64,000 bases of DNA from Areca catechu (lineage: Eukaryota; Streptophyta; Magnoliopsida; Arecales; Arecaceae): contig CM038046.1 of the NCBI GenBank assembly GCA_021397845.1, forward strand, positions 68,094,021-68,158,020, in the 5' to 3' direction. Numbering within the stretch: the first letter of the stretch is position 1; each line of letters begins with the position of its first letter. A program made the translations under genes and the position numbers. Below the pieces are notes generated by a model. The model ran no database searches. It worked only from the letters and a program-made list of their open reading frames with translations, and was not told where the DNA came from. Shown in pieces: positions 45,206 to 56,025 of this stretch.

Positions 45206-45867
45206 TGTTACCGCTCTTCCTCCTGAACCGAGCTCGATGGACGCGGCGGAGGGCTCCTTGACCGAGCAACCTTCATGAAGTCCCTAAGCACCGGAGGGGG
45301 CTCCGGCAGGGGACACTCCGATGCTTAAGTTAGAGGAGGATTGGAGTAAGAGGACGAGAAGAACTCGAGAAGAGGAATCAGAATGGAGAAGAAGAATATT
45401 ACCCCTCACTTAGGTCCCCTGGGTGCCTTTTATAGGCACGGAGTGCTGCCAAATTCTGTTGGGGGCAGGTTAAGAAAGCCCAGAAATGCTCCTAGGAGAA
45501 TAGGCATGGCGGCGAGATCGTGGGTGGTGGCACGACAGGTGTGTCAGAGTAGTGGCCATACGATGGAGTTTGTTATAACATAATGTCAGAACTGTCGGAG
45601 AGAAAGGGTTCCTGGAAGCTTCGGTGATTCATTCAGTGGTGGATCGGCTGGCTTCCACGAAGCCGACCGGGGCATTCAGTAGGGTCAAAGGGGGGCTGAC
45701 CGTAGTGATCAAAGGGGCGCCGCACGGGTGGCAAAGTACTTGTCATCTCGCTGAGCCCCCGGGCCGGCTCTTTGGGAAAACCGACTGGGGAGTCGGACTC
45801 CGAGCGGGGACCAGCTGACCGGATGCCGGGGCCGATCCGACCGGGAGCTAGCCGAAGGGGCACATCA
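45206..45867 (-). repeat. G 5' LTR
   Basis: In element orientation TGATGTGCCCC ... GCGGTAACA, about 660 bases, beginning like the H LTR (TGATGTGACC). TATA box TATAAAAG on minus at 45427-45434. No second LTR in the window, so the outer end is set by homology of flanking F2 LTR and the TG start. Confidence 0.7.
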
Positions 45868-46988
45868 CATATATTTCACTGATCAATATATGCTGCTTTG
45901 GGTGGAGAGAGAAGTGGGCAAGGAAAGTGGCGCCCTTTTGGTGCACCCGAGAGAAGTATGGCGTGCGCAGAAGGACTAAGAGTCCTTCTGCAGATGAAAC
46001 TCTGGGAGCTTCATCAAAGTTGCGCCTCTTCACTTTATCCCCACACCTCTTGGAGAGGATTGACCGGTCAAAGAAGTGGAAGCGGCGGCATGAAAGCAGA
46101 AAGAAATATGGGCGCGCAGATGAAGAGTCGCTTCTCTTCATCTGCACGCACACTATTCTGAGGCAGAGTCCTTCTGCCCTTAGGACTCTGCCTATTCCAT
46201 GCTCTTCAAGATTGAAAGGACACCTCCTTCCATTCTTCATAACTAGTATATGCCACATGGCATATGGGGAACTGCTCTGGAAAGGGAAAGAACATCAAAT
46301 AAGACTCTTGAAGCATGATGAGCATTATCAGACATGAAGAATCATATCTGATAAGGAGTCTCGGGATGCTTTTCACGCCCCATCTGAATCTATATAAAGG
46401 GGATATGTTGAAATGAGACTAGAGATTTTTTGTCATCAAAAACAGAAGTCCATTTTCCCGAGAGTTATCTGAGTGCCTCTTTCTGTTGTCTCCCTCCCTC
46501 CTTTTAAGACAAGACTTGTCTTGTTAAGACAAGGTCTTATCTTTTAGGACAAGGCTTTGTTTTAGGACATAAGCCTAAGGGGTCCTAGGGAAGGGTTGTC
46601 CGAAAGACAATAGTTCCTTAGGAGAGTGTCTAGAGAGCCCTACAGTAGGACAGGGTGTCCTACAGTGGTCAAAGGTCCAAAGGTTGTCCTAAGAGTCCTA
46701 TTGAAGCAAGCAACCCCGGTAGGGATTCTTCCTTGGTTCAAGTCTCATGTGGATCACTGTTGGAGGGATTGCACTTGTGAGCCTCGTGGAAAGGATTGGA
46801 TTTAGCGATCCAGGTATGTTAATTGACTTTATTTTATGATTAATTAGTTGTAATTGCCCAAGGGATTCCTGGGAATTAGGGTTTTCTATACATGTTATAC
46901 ATGTTAGGGTATCATGCTATGAAATTTTATTTTGAAAGTCAATTCCACATGCTGCATGATCCCCATGACCCTGGGAGAATTCCCATCA
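45868..46988 (+). repeat. F2 5' LTR, 3' part
   Basis: Matches F1 LTR from about 33860 on: AAGAGTCCTTCTGCAGA, the TATA box TATATAAAG (46391-46399), the palindrome AAGACAAG-A-CTTGTCTT (46506-46522), and the donor-like CAG|GTATGT (46813/46814). Ends CCCATCA. The upstream half was removed or displaced with the G insertion. Confidence 0.8.
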
Positions 46989-46989
46989 G

Positions 46990-47006
46990 TGGTATTAGAG
47001 CCCACC
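46990..47006 (+). promoter_or_regulatory. F2 primer binding site
   Basis: TGGTATTAGAGCCCACC; one change (C to T) from the initiator tRNA-Met complement. Confidence 0.8.
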
Positions 47007-48442
47007 TTGTGGCATACCAATTATGAATCTATTTGAAGTTTGATGAAATTTCATTACTAGGCCGACCCGAACCCTGTCGAGTTGACCCGGCCAAATTCAT
47101 ATGCATGATTTCGTGTTTATTTATGAAATGACATGATAATGCAATTATATGAAATTTTACATATTAGGATAATATGTTTAATTTCAGTTTTTATGAAATG
47201 CATGATATTATGTCAAGTATGAAATTATGCATGTTGGTTTTATCCTAGTAACTGCTTTGGATTGGGTTAGTCACCATGGCCGTCTGGTCATAGGAGCCAT
47301 GTAGGGTTTAAAGGCCCTCTTCTCCCATTCAATGGATCTCCTATGGCATGTAGGGGTGCCGCTATGGCCATATCCCATGAACAAGTGAGGTGAACGGGAT
47401 ATTGAAATATCAAGCCATGTTTTGCATATTAGGGTAATATGCTTTTTGTCATATAATGCTATTCATATTAGGGTAATATGCTTGATGACATGAAATTTTA
47501 TGCTTATGCTAGAGTGATATGCATTGTGTTTGTTATAAACTTGGTTATCATGTTCAATGTTTATACTTGTAGTAATAAATATTATTATCATGATAATATT
47601 TAGAATGTGTTTTGAGACCATCAAAGCCCTCATCAAAAACAATATTTAGTCATAGTATAATACTTAGTCAAGATGCAAAACTAGTTAGAGTTTGATCAGC
47701 CAATTGGTGTCTAGGCAAGTGGTTCTGGGAACGTAAAGGGAATGAGGTTTATAATTGGTTCTATTGTCTAACCTGGCCAATCTAATTGGTGTCTAAGGAA
47801 AGCAACGGGGGGACCCCCTCACCCCTCCCACTTACCTGATCAATTTGGTCATATCTAAATCTTAATTTGGTAATGCTAATTGGTTAAGTATACAATAAAG
47901 TTGCCTTCCTTCATGCCAAGCCAAATTTATGTCAAAGCTATAGTAGGTTTGTTGTGTACACACAAGGCCTACTCTAGGGTTTGATATAAGATTTGTCTTG
48001 GTGCACTAAGTGCTTTATAGCATGGTTGGATATGTTTCTTTGTTGTGTACACACAAGGGCAACATAATTTAATCATGGCTATATGAAAATGAAGGGTCCG
48101 ACTAAACTAAGACTTTATGGTTTGTTGTGTACACACAAGGCAATAAGTGTCTTGAGGAAAAGATAATTGTTGAGAATTGCACGGGTTGCAATTGGAAAGG
48201 TTGTCCTACCTTTGAACTCATGTGTGTTTGTTGTGTACACACAAGGCACTCATGAGGAATAAGGATCTCAACCCCACTAAGGAAACCAGGAAGGTTTTTC
48301 GCTTACCATAGTTGAGGGTTATGGTATTTGAAGAAAATAGTGGGAGACATAATTAGATATAAAGTCCATATCTAATTATGAATGTCATAATTTAGTGGTC
48401 TGCTAATATTATTCTTTAATTAAATGTAGGACATTTATTTTA
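47007..48442 (+). other. F2 5' leader with acceptor-like site
   Basis: 1.44 kb without an ORF. Contains four hairpins (cores at 47952, 48043, 48125, 48231) and TTTAATTAAATGTAG|G at 48429/48430, 14 bases before gag, preceded by CTAAT. Confidence 0.7.
47930..48255 (+). repeat. Four-hairpin array in the F2 leader
   Basis: Core TTTGTTGTGTACACACAAGG in all four units; loop is TACA instead of the TAA of F1. Unit arms: CTATAGTAGG/CCTACTCTAG; ATGTT/AACAT; AAGACTTTAT/ATAAGTGTCTT; CTCATGTGTG/CACTCATGAG. Spacing (91, 82, 106) is close to that of F1 (90, 80, 115). Confidence 0.8.
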
Positions 48443-48919
48443 ATGGCTTCAAACTTATCACTAAGAGGCATCTTTGATGCCAACAAGTTAACTGATCCAA
48501 ACTATGTGGATTGGTTGAAGAAGAAGGCTGATAGAGCCTATTTCCATTGCAGCATGTTTGGGTATTGGAAGAAGGATTGCAAGACTTGTCTTGCAAATAT
48601 GAAGCTAGATGCAAGTGGTGCATCTAGGGGTTTGTACATGATACAAACCAATTTATCATTGAGTAATACCATTTCTAATTCATGGGTATTGGATACCACA
48701 TGTGGATCTCACTTATGCAATTCATTGCATGGACTCCACAAAATTAGAAATATAAAGAAAGGTGACTTCAAATTATATGGGGCAAGTCGAGAACCCATAT
48801 ATGCTGAAGCTATGAGCACCTATATTCTGTTATTACCTTCGGGTAATATTATAAAGTTCGAAGAATGCTACTATGTGCCAAATATTGTAAGAAACATTAT
48901 TTCTATTCCCTTGTTATAA
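48443..48919 (+). CDS. F2 gag-protease ORF with the gag core deleted, 158 aa
   Basis: Starts like F1 gag (MASNLSLRGIFDANKLTDPN, then YVDWLK) but after residue 28 jumps to the zinc-knuckle region: KKADRAYFHCSMFGYWKKDC, where the first Cys of CX2CX4HX4C is His-shifted and the knuckle is imperfect. Then ASGASRGLYMIQTNLSLS, and the protease SWVLDTTCGSHLC (Gly of DTG changed to Thr) through YYVPNIVRNIISIPLL. Stop TAA at 48917. The gag capsid domain, at least 200 codons in relatives, is missing in frame. It cannot make a normal particle protein. Confidence 0.8.
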   Translation: MASNLSLRGIFDANKLTDPNYVDWLKKKADRAYFHCSMFGYWKKDCKTCLANMKLDASGASRGLYMIQTNLSLSNTISNSWVLDTTCGSHLCNSLHGLHKIRNIKKGDFKLYGASREPIYAEAMSTYILLLPSGNIIKFEECYYVPNIVRNIISIPLL

Positions 48920-50045
48920 CAACAGGGATATGAAATAAATGTAAAGAGCACTGGCTTCTCTATTCTTCAAAATAATACAATATTTGGGCATGGTAGTTTT
49001 GTTAATGGTCTTCTAACTTTCGAACTCAATGATAAAATTTTTCTTATTGATGATAAGAAGAGAAAAAGAGATAATGACAATGTCACATATCTCTGGCACT
49101 GCCGATTGGGTCATATCAGTGAGTCAAGGATAAACAAGTTAGTCAAAGATAATTACTTTGACTCTGATGATTTCCAATCATTAGGAACTTGTGAATCTTC
49201 TCTCAAAGGAAAAATGACCAAGTCTCCATTCACTGGACATGGAGATAGGGAAACTGAATTGTTAGGTCTAGTACATACTAATGTATGGGAACCTATGTCG
49301 ACTCAGGCCAGAAGAGGATATTCTTATTTCATCACTTTTATTGATGATTTATCAAGGTACGATCATGTGTATCTAATATAAGTCCGAAGCCTTTGATAAG
49401 TTTAAAGAATATCAAAGTATGGTTGAAAAACAAACTGGACTTAGTATTAAAGCTCTTCGATCTGATCGAGGAGGGGAATACTTGTCTAGTGAGTTTCTAA
49501 ACCATCTAAAGGACAAAGGCATTATTTTTGAATGGACCCCTCCTTATACACCCCGGTTAAATGGAGTGGCAGAAAGGAGAAATCCCACCTTGTTGGACAT
49601 GGTGAGGTCCATGATGAGCTTCACAGATCTTCCCATTTCCTTCTGGGGACATGCCCTAGATACTGCTACATACATATTAAATAGGGTTCCATCTAAATCA
49701 GTGAACAACACTCCATATGAATTATGGAATGGCAAAAGATCAAATCTTAAGTATTTGGAGATTTGGGGTTGCCATGCTTATGTCAAGAATACCTTTGGAC
49801 ATAAGCTAAGTACAAGGGCCGATAAATGTAGGTTTGTTGGTTATTCAAAAGAGGGTGTTGGATACCTTTTTTATAATACTGCTGAGCAAAAGATAATTGT
49901 CAGTAGGCATGCTACATTCTTGGAACAAGAATTTATCCAAGAAGAATGTAGTGATTCTTCACTAGAGTTATGTGAAGAACAGAACAAACAAATCAATGAG
50001 CCTTCAAGTGAAATTCCTCAACCAGAGGTTCTTGTGGATCAAGAA
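48920..50045 (+). pseudogene. F2 pre-integrase and integrase
   Basis: GAG-pre-integrase YLWHCRLGHISESRINKL; integrase with HTNVWEPM (the first catalytic Asp is Asn), FIDDLSRYDHVYLI, stop and a frameshift at about 49381-49419; then ALRSDRGGEYLSSEF (second Asp kept), NGVAERRN (Glu kept), PYELWNGKRSNLKYLEIWGC, and ends at stop 50046. It is a dead integrase. Confidence 0.85.
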
Positions 50046-50048
50046 TAA

Positions 50049-50858
50049 CCACAATACACACCTCCTCTCCAAAGGTCAGAGAAGGTGCGGGAAGCACCTC
50101 TCGGATATGGCTTTGTCATCGGGGATGACAATGAAGCCAGTATCTTACAGGATGATGATCCTGTGACCTATTTGGAAGCTGTCGAGAGTAGAGACTCCGA
50201 CAAGTAGCTTGGTGCCATGAAATCTGAAATGGACTCCATGTATTCCAATCAGGTTTGGACTTTGGTAGATCCACCTGAAGGAATTAACCCAATATGGTAT
50301 AAATGGGTCTACAAGAAGAAGATTGGAGCAGATGGTCAAGTTGAGACCTACAAGGTTAGATTGGTAGCAAAAGGTTTCAAACAAAGACATAGTGTGGACT
50401 ATGATGAAACCTTTTCTCCAGTAGATATGCTCAAGTCCATTCGGATACTGCTTGCCATAGCAGCATACCATGACTATGAGATCTGGCAGATGGATGTAAA
50501 GACTGCTTTCCTCAATGGAAACCTTGAGGAAGAAGTCTATATGTCACAGCCAGAGGGTCTTGTCTCAAGTGGGAGACCAAATCATGTATGCAAATTAAAG
50601 AAGTCCATTTATGGACTTAAGCAAGCATCGAGGAGTTGGAACATCCATTTTGATGAAACAAACAAAGCATTTGGTTTTGTCAAAAATATGGATGAACCAT
50701 GTATATATAAGAAGACAAGTGGGAGTGCACTTGTTTTCTTGGTTTTGTATGTGGACGATATACTGATCATTGGGAATGATATCCCCATGTTGCAGTCGAT
50801 TAAAACTTGGCTATCATCAATGTTTTCCATGAAGGATTTGGGAGAAGCATCCTATATA
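50049..50858 (+). pseudogene. F2 reverse transcriptase, truncated
   Basis: Same frame as the integrase piece: YLEAVESRDSDK, a TAG at 50205, LGAMKSEMDSMY, VWTLVDPPEGINPI, RLVAKGFKQRHSVDYDETFS, IWQMDVKTAFLNG, SIYGLKQASRSWN and catalytic YVDD (VLYVDDILIIGN, about 50747). It is cut at GEASYI, where LTR sequence begins. RNase H is absent. Confidence 0.85.
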
Positions 50859-51418
50859 GAGATTTTCGGTCATCAGAAACAGAAGTCCATTTTCCCGAGA
50901 GTTATTAGAGTGCCTCTTTCTGTTGTCTCCCTCCCTCCTTTTAAGACAAGACTTGTCTTGTTAAGACAAGGTCTTATCTTTTAGGACAAGGCTTTGTTTT
51001 AGGACATAAGCCTAAGGGATCCTAGGGGAAGGTTATCCTAAAGCCAAGAGTGCCTTAGGAGAGTGTCTAGAGAGCCTTACAGTAGGATAGGGTGTCTTAC
51101 AGTGGTCAAAGTTCCAAAGGCTATCCTAAGAGTCCTATTGAAGCAAGCAACCCCGGTAGGGATTCTTCCTTGGTTCAAGTCTCGTGTGGATCACCGTTGG
51201 AAGGCTTGCACTTGTGAGCCTCGTGGAAAGGATTGGATTTAGCGATCCAGGTATGTTAACTGACTTTATTTTATGATTCATTAGTTGTAATTGCCCAAAG
51301 GGTTCCTAGGAATTAGGGTTTTCTATACATGTTATACATGTTAGGGTATCATGCTATGAGATTTTATTTTGAAAGTCAATTCCGCATGCTGCATGATCCC
51401 CGTGACCCTGGGAGAATT
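50859..51418 (+). repeat. F2 3' LTR, R-U5 part only
   Basis: Begins AGAGATTTTCGGTCATC, equal to 46421 onwards, about 22-30 bases after the TATA box, that is close to the expected transcription start. Carries the palindrome (50943-50959) and the donor-like CAG|GTATGT (51250/51251). Ends GGGAGAATT; then CCAAT and element C. Confidence 0.8.
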
Positions 51419-51423
51419 CCAAT

Positions 51424-53787
51424 TGTTGGGAATTGTGTCCCAAAGTCAATCACCTGGGTTGTAGGTGGTTGTGCTCAGTATTGTACTCATTTTATGAATT
51501 AATAAAATATTATTTTTGGCAGCTCATCACATACTTAATTTCCTTGAAATGAACTCTTTCCATGTGATGAAGTCCTTAGGACTACAATGACTTCGATACA
51601 GAGAGGATATATCGAGTGGTCCTTAAATCCTATTCATAACCAAAGGATATATTGTACTGGACGGCAATATATCAAGTATAGGTTGTTGTAGTTCACATCG
51701 TTTGGTTGTCCTCTTGACCAAATGAGTGTGGTGACACTGATGTGATCTGCAAGTGGGATATGTGATATCTTATTGAACGTGACTCCGTGCAGCCCCTTTC
51801 TGCCAAAGGGATACTCACGATTAGATATGGGTATATGTGTCCCTCTGACCTGAGGTCATCGTGGTAGCTTGCAAGCAACTCCCTGTGCTTTGGTACCGGA
51901 CTACCCGGATTTTTAACCCGGTGACGGAAGGTTTCTGGGTATAGGCAAGTACTTGTGGAGTAGTGATTGACCAAGATGGAATTGACCTGTTCAACTAGTT
52001 TGGATTGAATGTCTCGCAGTATCTCAATTTAGCAAATCCTCGGCCGGGGTAGTCCTAGTGAAGAGTCACTGGACTTGCGAGGTTGAGACACGTTGTCGAC
52101 TGACTCAGTCTGGGTTGGCAGTCCAATCTTAGTCATCATGAGCATTAGAGGTCAAAGGGATGAATTATACGGTAACCATATGCCAGAGGTTCGATAGTTT
52201 GCTCCCGCATCTTCAAACTATCCGGACGCCGGGACCCATTGCTAGATGGTTTCCTGTGCTGGTACTAGAAATTGTTCTAGTGCTACCGTTTAGGTTCGAA
52301 CCTATGAGGTCACATGCCACAGAGGATAACTCTCTGATCCGGATACCGATTACGATTGGGAATCGTCTCGGTTTTATGGTCATAGTATTTTTTAGCACTC
52401 TTTTCCCCGTCTTGCCCTTATCTGCGTCAACCGGAAATTGTTCTGGGTTGACCAGCACTGCGCCAGGATTTTTCTGAATTAGTTTTGAACTAATTCGGAG
52501 TTCGTTTTGGTCTCCTATTGGTTGTGAACCAATCGAACCAATTTATTTTTTGGGCTTGGACCGGTTCAATTGAATTGAACCAAGTGGTTTTATTGGTTTT
52601 GGGCCGGTTGATTGAACCGACATTTTTTTTCTCTTGGACCGGTTCTTACGGTGTTTTTGACGTTGTTGAAACTTCTTTCGTTGGAATTTCATACGTCAAA
52701 GGATAGCCTAAATGACCGAACCAATCGTTGGATGCTGGGCGTCCCTTCTCCTCCCTCCACCTGCAGCTTTATCTCCCCTTTAATCCCATGTTTAAGGCTT
52801 GTTAATTGGGTTAACAAGCTGCTGCCTCTCCACCTCCCGTCGCTCCACCTCCCTCTCCCTCCCAGCAGCCTATAAAAACTCTTGCTATCCCCTGTTTCAA
52901 AAAAGATATTTTTCTGCTGGGTTGGTTTTGCATCGTGTGAAGAGAACAGCAAGTGCTGTTCTTCTTAGTGTTTACAAATCCCCTGAGAGCTTGATTCCTT
53001 CCATTGGGTATTGGTAAAGCTGGGTTTAGGAGAGTTTGGGGGAGAGTTACAAGGGCCACTTCATTGCCTTTTGAGGTGCTCAAAGTTCTGCCCAGAGCTG
53101 CAGAATCCTGTGACCGTGAAGCCCTCTTCCGGCGGCTAGCACCGTGCGTGGAGGCGGATCCGAGAGTCCCGGGCATATCTCCCCTCTAAAGGGAGTACCA
53201 CTCTACTCCTAGGAGCAAACCACGCGAGCCGGGATCGCCCCAGCTGCTCCGAAATGAAGGCCAAAGTCTGCTAACCAGTTCTACTGCAGAAATCTGGCAG
53301 CAGACTTTGGTGATTTATTTAATTTTTTTGGCTTAGATTTGATTGCAGCAACTGGTGGCAAATCGAAGAAGACTTGTCCAAGAAGTCGCTGCTCAAATTT
53401 GGGAGCAAACGGAGGTCCGGAAGGCGGTGTTCCGACGACGTTTTGCAAGCCAAAAACAAGGTCCCAAGGAGGAAGACGACTGGAATAACTTTATTCCAGT
53501 TATTCCAGTCTATTCCAGGTTAATTCCAGAGTTATTCCAGGTGGAATAAAAGTATGGAAAATTTATTTTTTAATCATGCATGGATAGATTAAATTGTTTA
53601 ATATTTTATAAATATTTTATATGTTTATGCATGCCTATATGCAACTAGACTTAGATTAGTTCCTGGCGGAGCAGATACCCGCTGTGCGAATTTTAAAAAA
53701 TTATTTTAAAATCCCATCTGCTCCCGCGGATGTTTGCATGCCTAGTGTAGGATCTTGTCAAACCACCTGTGCATCAGTTTCCTTTCA
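51424..53787 (+). repeat. C 5' LTR
   Basis: TGTTGGGAAT ... CCTTTCA, 2364 bases. TATA box TATAAAAA at 52871-52878. GC-rich stretch at 53100-53240 and repeated TTATTCCAG near 53500-53540 in the transcribed part. Confidence 0.95.
52871..52878 (+). promoter_or_regulatory. TATA box of the C 5' LTR
   Basis: TATAAAAA after a pyrimidine-rich CTCCCTCCCAGCAGCC; the same in the 3' LTR at 60717-60724. Transcription of C would start about 30 bases downstream. Confidence 0.7.
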
Positions 53788-53788
53788 A

Positions 53789-53804
53789 TGGCAGAGCCAG
53801 GTTG
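53789..53804 (+). promoter_or_regulatory. C primer binding site, damaged
   Basis: TGGCAGAGCCAGGTTG where A has TGGTATAAGAGCCAGGTT: three bases (TAT) are missing inside the initiator tRNA-Met complement. C as it stands would prime poorly. Confidence 0.75.
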
Positions 53805-55312
53805 AATTTGTAATCTAATCTAGTATGCATGTTTACAGATTAAAAATTGTTTAATCTTAATAATGTATCCAAGTTTTCTTTTTGGAACCTAGTTGAGACC
53901 TTCATCATGACCGTGTTTCTTTGACACGATGCGGATCGTCTGTGTTGGCCTCTTCAGAAGGATCCTTAAAGAATATTAAAAAAAAAAAATTAAAAATTGT
54001 TTTAATTTGGAGATACATGGATTAGGCACGTTTTATAAAATATTTATAAAATGTTTTGATGCATGATTTGGTATGTAAAATTATTTTACATAGAGACTTA
54101 ATTAAAAAATATTTTAATTAAGTGTTTGGCTTATTAGAAAATTTTTTAGGTTTATGAAATCTAATAAAATTTGCATAAGCCATTTTGGGTTAATTGGGTT
54201 AGCTGACTAGTTGGGTCCATAGCTGGGTTAGACCTAAGTTTAGTTGAACCGGATAATAAGAAGATTAAATAAAAGTTGTTTAAGGTCCTTCTTTAGAACT
54301 ATCTAATAGTTAGAATAGTTGATCCGTTCATCTAAAATGGATCCAATTAGTGGCTCAGTGGACGCCCGAGTCTTTAGGCTAGTCTGATCGAGTCTGGTAA
54401 ACCGATTGGTGTCGAGGTAGGTTTGGCATTGTGATCATGGCTGTATGAGGCTACCTCTTTCCTGGCCAACTTGGTTGGTTTCTAGGAAAGATGGTTATTG
54501 GCGGTTACTCATCCATGATCTCACCTACTTGGCTAGTCGAGTCGACCAGAACTGATTGGAAAAGCTCAATGACTCGAGTTAACCCATGTCACCCAGGTTG
54601 ATCGGTCTGGCTAATCTAATAGGTGCCCATGGATCATTTGTTGATTTATTTCAACCCTCCTGGAATCTGATTAATTCAATGGGAGGATGATCCATGTCCT
54701 TGTCTCCTTTCTTCTGTCACAACTAAAATGTCCTCTAACATTATTAGGTCCTTAAAAAGACTAAGTCAAGGAGTTGATAGTGTCTTTGCCTCCCATTAAG
54801 TTGGATAGAAATGTGTCCACTAGCTTGGTGTGCATCGGCAGTTCCATAGAACGGGTGTACATCCGGCGACTGGAATTTCTATCTGATTAATGATGGTTCA
54901 GTGCAACCTCCTTAACGGAACCAGGTCGGCCGGCCATAGTCGGGCTTGGTCTTTAGTTAACTGGAAGCATTGGATTTGTCATATTAATGGTTGGACCTAA
55001 CCAAAGACCCGCTATCGGAGGCCCCTAAGCCGATTGGGGTGCTCTCTGGGGCAAAATAAAATACTAAAAATTGTTTAGGAAAACAATTGGTTTACGAACC
55101 TACCTTTAGGCTCGTATAGATGAGCCGGCCATAGTCGGGCTCATGCGAGGCCTATTGGATTTCAGTACCCACTTGAGAAAAAGTATTTTTCACAGATTGG
55201 AGTTAGAGGCTACCAATCTGAAAAATTAGTGGGAGAAACCTTTAGACTAAAGTCCAAGTCTTTTGGTTAAGTTATTAATTCATAAACTAATATGGTCTTA
55301 TTTTCTTTTCAG
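53805..55312 (+). other. C 5' leader (noncoding)
   Basis: 1.5 kb, colinear with the leader of A. No ORF. Ends TTTTCTTTTCAG directly before the gag ATG. GGCCATAGTCGGGCT occurs twice (about 54936 and 55125). Confidence 0.7.
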
Positions 55313-56022
55313 ATGTCTTCTAATTTATGGCTCCGGTCACTTCTCGATAACGAGAAGTTAAAGGGTCACAACTTTGATAGTTGGTATCGAAGATTGAGAA
55401 TTGTTCTGAAGCATGAACGGATCCTCTATGTAATAGCGGATCCGGCACCTGAAATCCCTCCCGCTAATGCACGGAGTGCGGTCAGAGACGCTTATCTGAA
55501 GTGGGTCTCTGATCGGACTACTATCCGATGCATTATGTTAGCGGCTATGAACGATGAGTTCAGTCGCAAATTCTAGGAGGCCCAACCTGATGAAATCCTT
55601 CAAAAGTTGAAGGAATCCTTCGGCACCCCGGATGATGTAAAACGGTACAAAGTGTCTTGTGCCATCTACAACTCCAAGATGTCAAATGGTGGTTCAGTCA
55701 TTGATCATGTATTATACATGATCGAGCTGATTGAAAAACTGGGCAAACTCGGATGCCCCTTGCCGAGCAGCTCGGCAAGGATGCGATCCTGAATTCTCTT
55801 CCCTCCTCCTATCTTGACTTTCTTGATCATTATAGAATGAACAAGCCTGCAGTCAACTACCATGGTCTTTTGGGGTTGCTGCAGACTTTCGAGAAAGACC
55901 ACCAACTGAATAAGGGGGTGGTGAATTTAGTGGGAGGAAGTAGAGGTTGTCGTCCCTTTAAGAAAGGGAAGAAGAAAACAAATAAAAAGGGAAAGAAGGT
56001 ACAGAATGCTCCTGGCCCTAGT
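55313..56022 (+). pseudogene. C gag, one stop and one frameshift
   Basis: Start at 55313 (MSSNLWLRSLLDN) chosen by comparison with A (MSPNFLLRSLLDN). An ATG 21 bases upstream is in frame here but not in A. UBN2-type gag: NFDSWYRRL, IRCIMLAAMNDEF, stop TAG at 55574 (Glu codon in A), LQKLKESFGTPDDV, a one-base deletion at about 55763, then LNSLPSSYLDFLDHY, GLLGLLQTFEKDH and a basic tail. Stop TAG at 56023. Gag makes the particle. Confidence 0.9.
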
Positions 56023-56025
56023 TAG

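Larger units (their letters stand above)
36760..45867 (-). mobile_element. Element G: Tat-like Ty3/gypsy element, 3' LTR missing
   Basis: On minus from right to left: 5' LTR (45206-45867), primer site, gag, zinc-knuckle-like region, PR, RT, RNase H, INT; then a 45-base minisatellite and, on +, an antisense extra ORF. This order (integrase before the extra ORF and 3' LTR; extra ORF antisense) is that described for part of the Tat lineage. The left end is broken: the antisense ORF lacks its first exon part and is joined directly to F1 gag, so the 3' LTR is absent. The right end is clean, with a possible target CATAT after it, but no partner duplication is available. Confidence 0.8.
45868..51423 (+). 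mobile_element. F2: second copy of the F family, internally deleted
   Basis: 5' LTR remnant (45868-46988), primer site, hairpin leader, gag with deleted core, protease, integrase, RT cut at about 50858, and a 3' LTR lacking U3 (50859-51418). It is the host of the G insertion (5' LTR) and the C insertion (3' LTR end). Internal order is the same as F1 to the extent F1 survives. Confidence 0.8.

Noticed and set aside
52689..53189. Frames of 61-121 codons on both strands in the C 5' LTR (and their copies near 60535-60929)
   Set aside because: They straddle the TATA box and leader, and differ in extent between the two LTRs.
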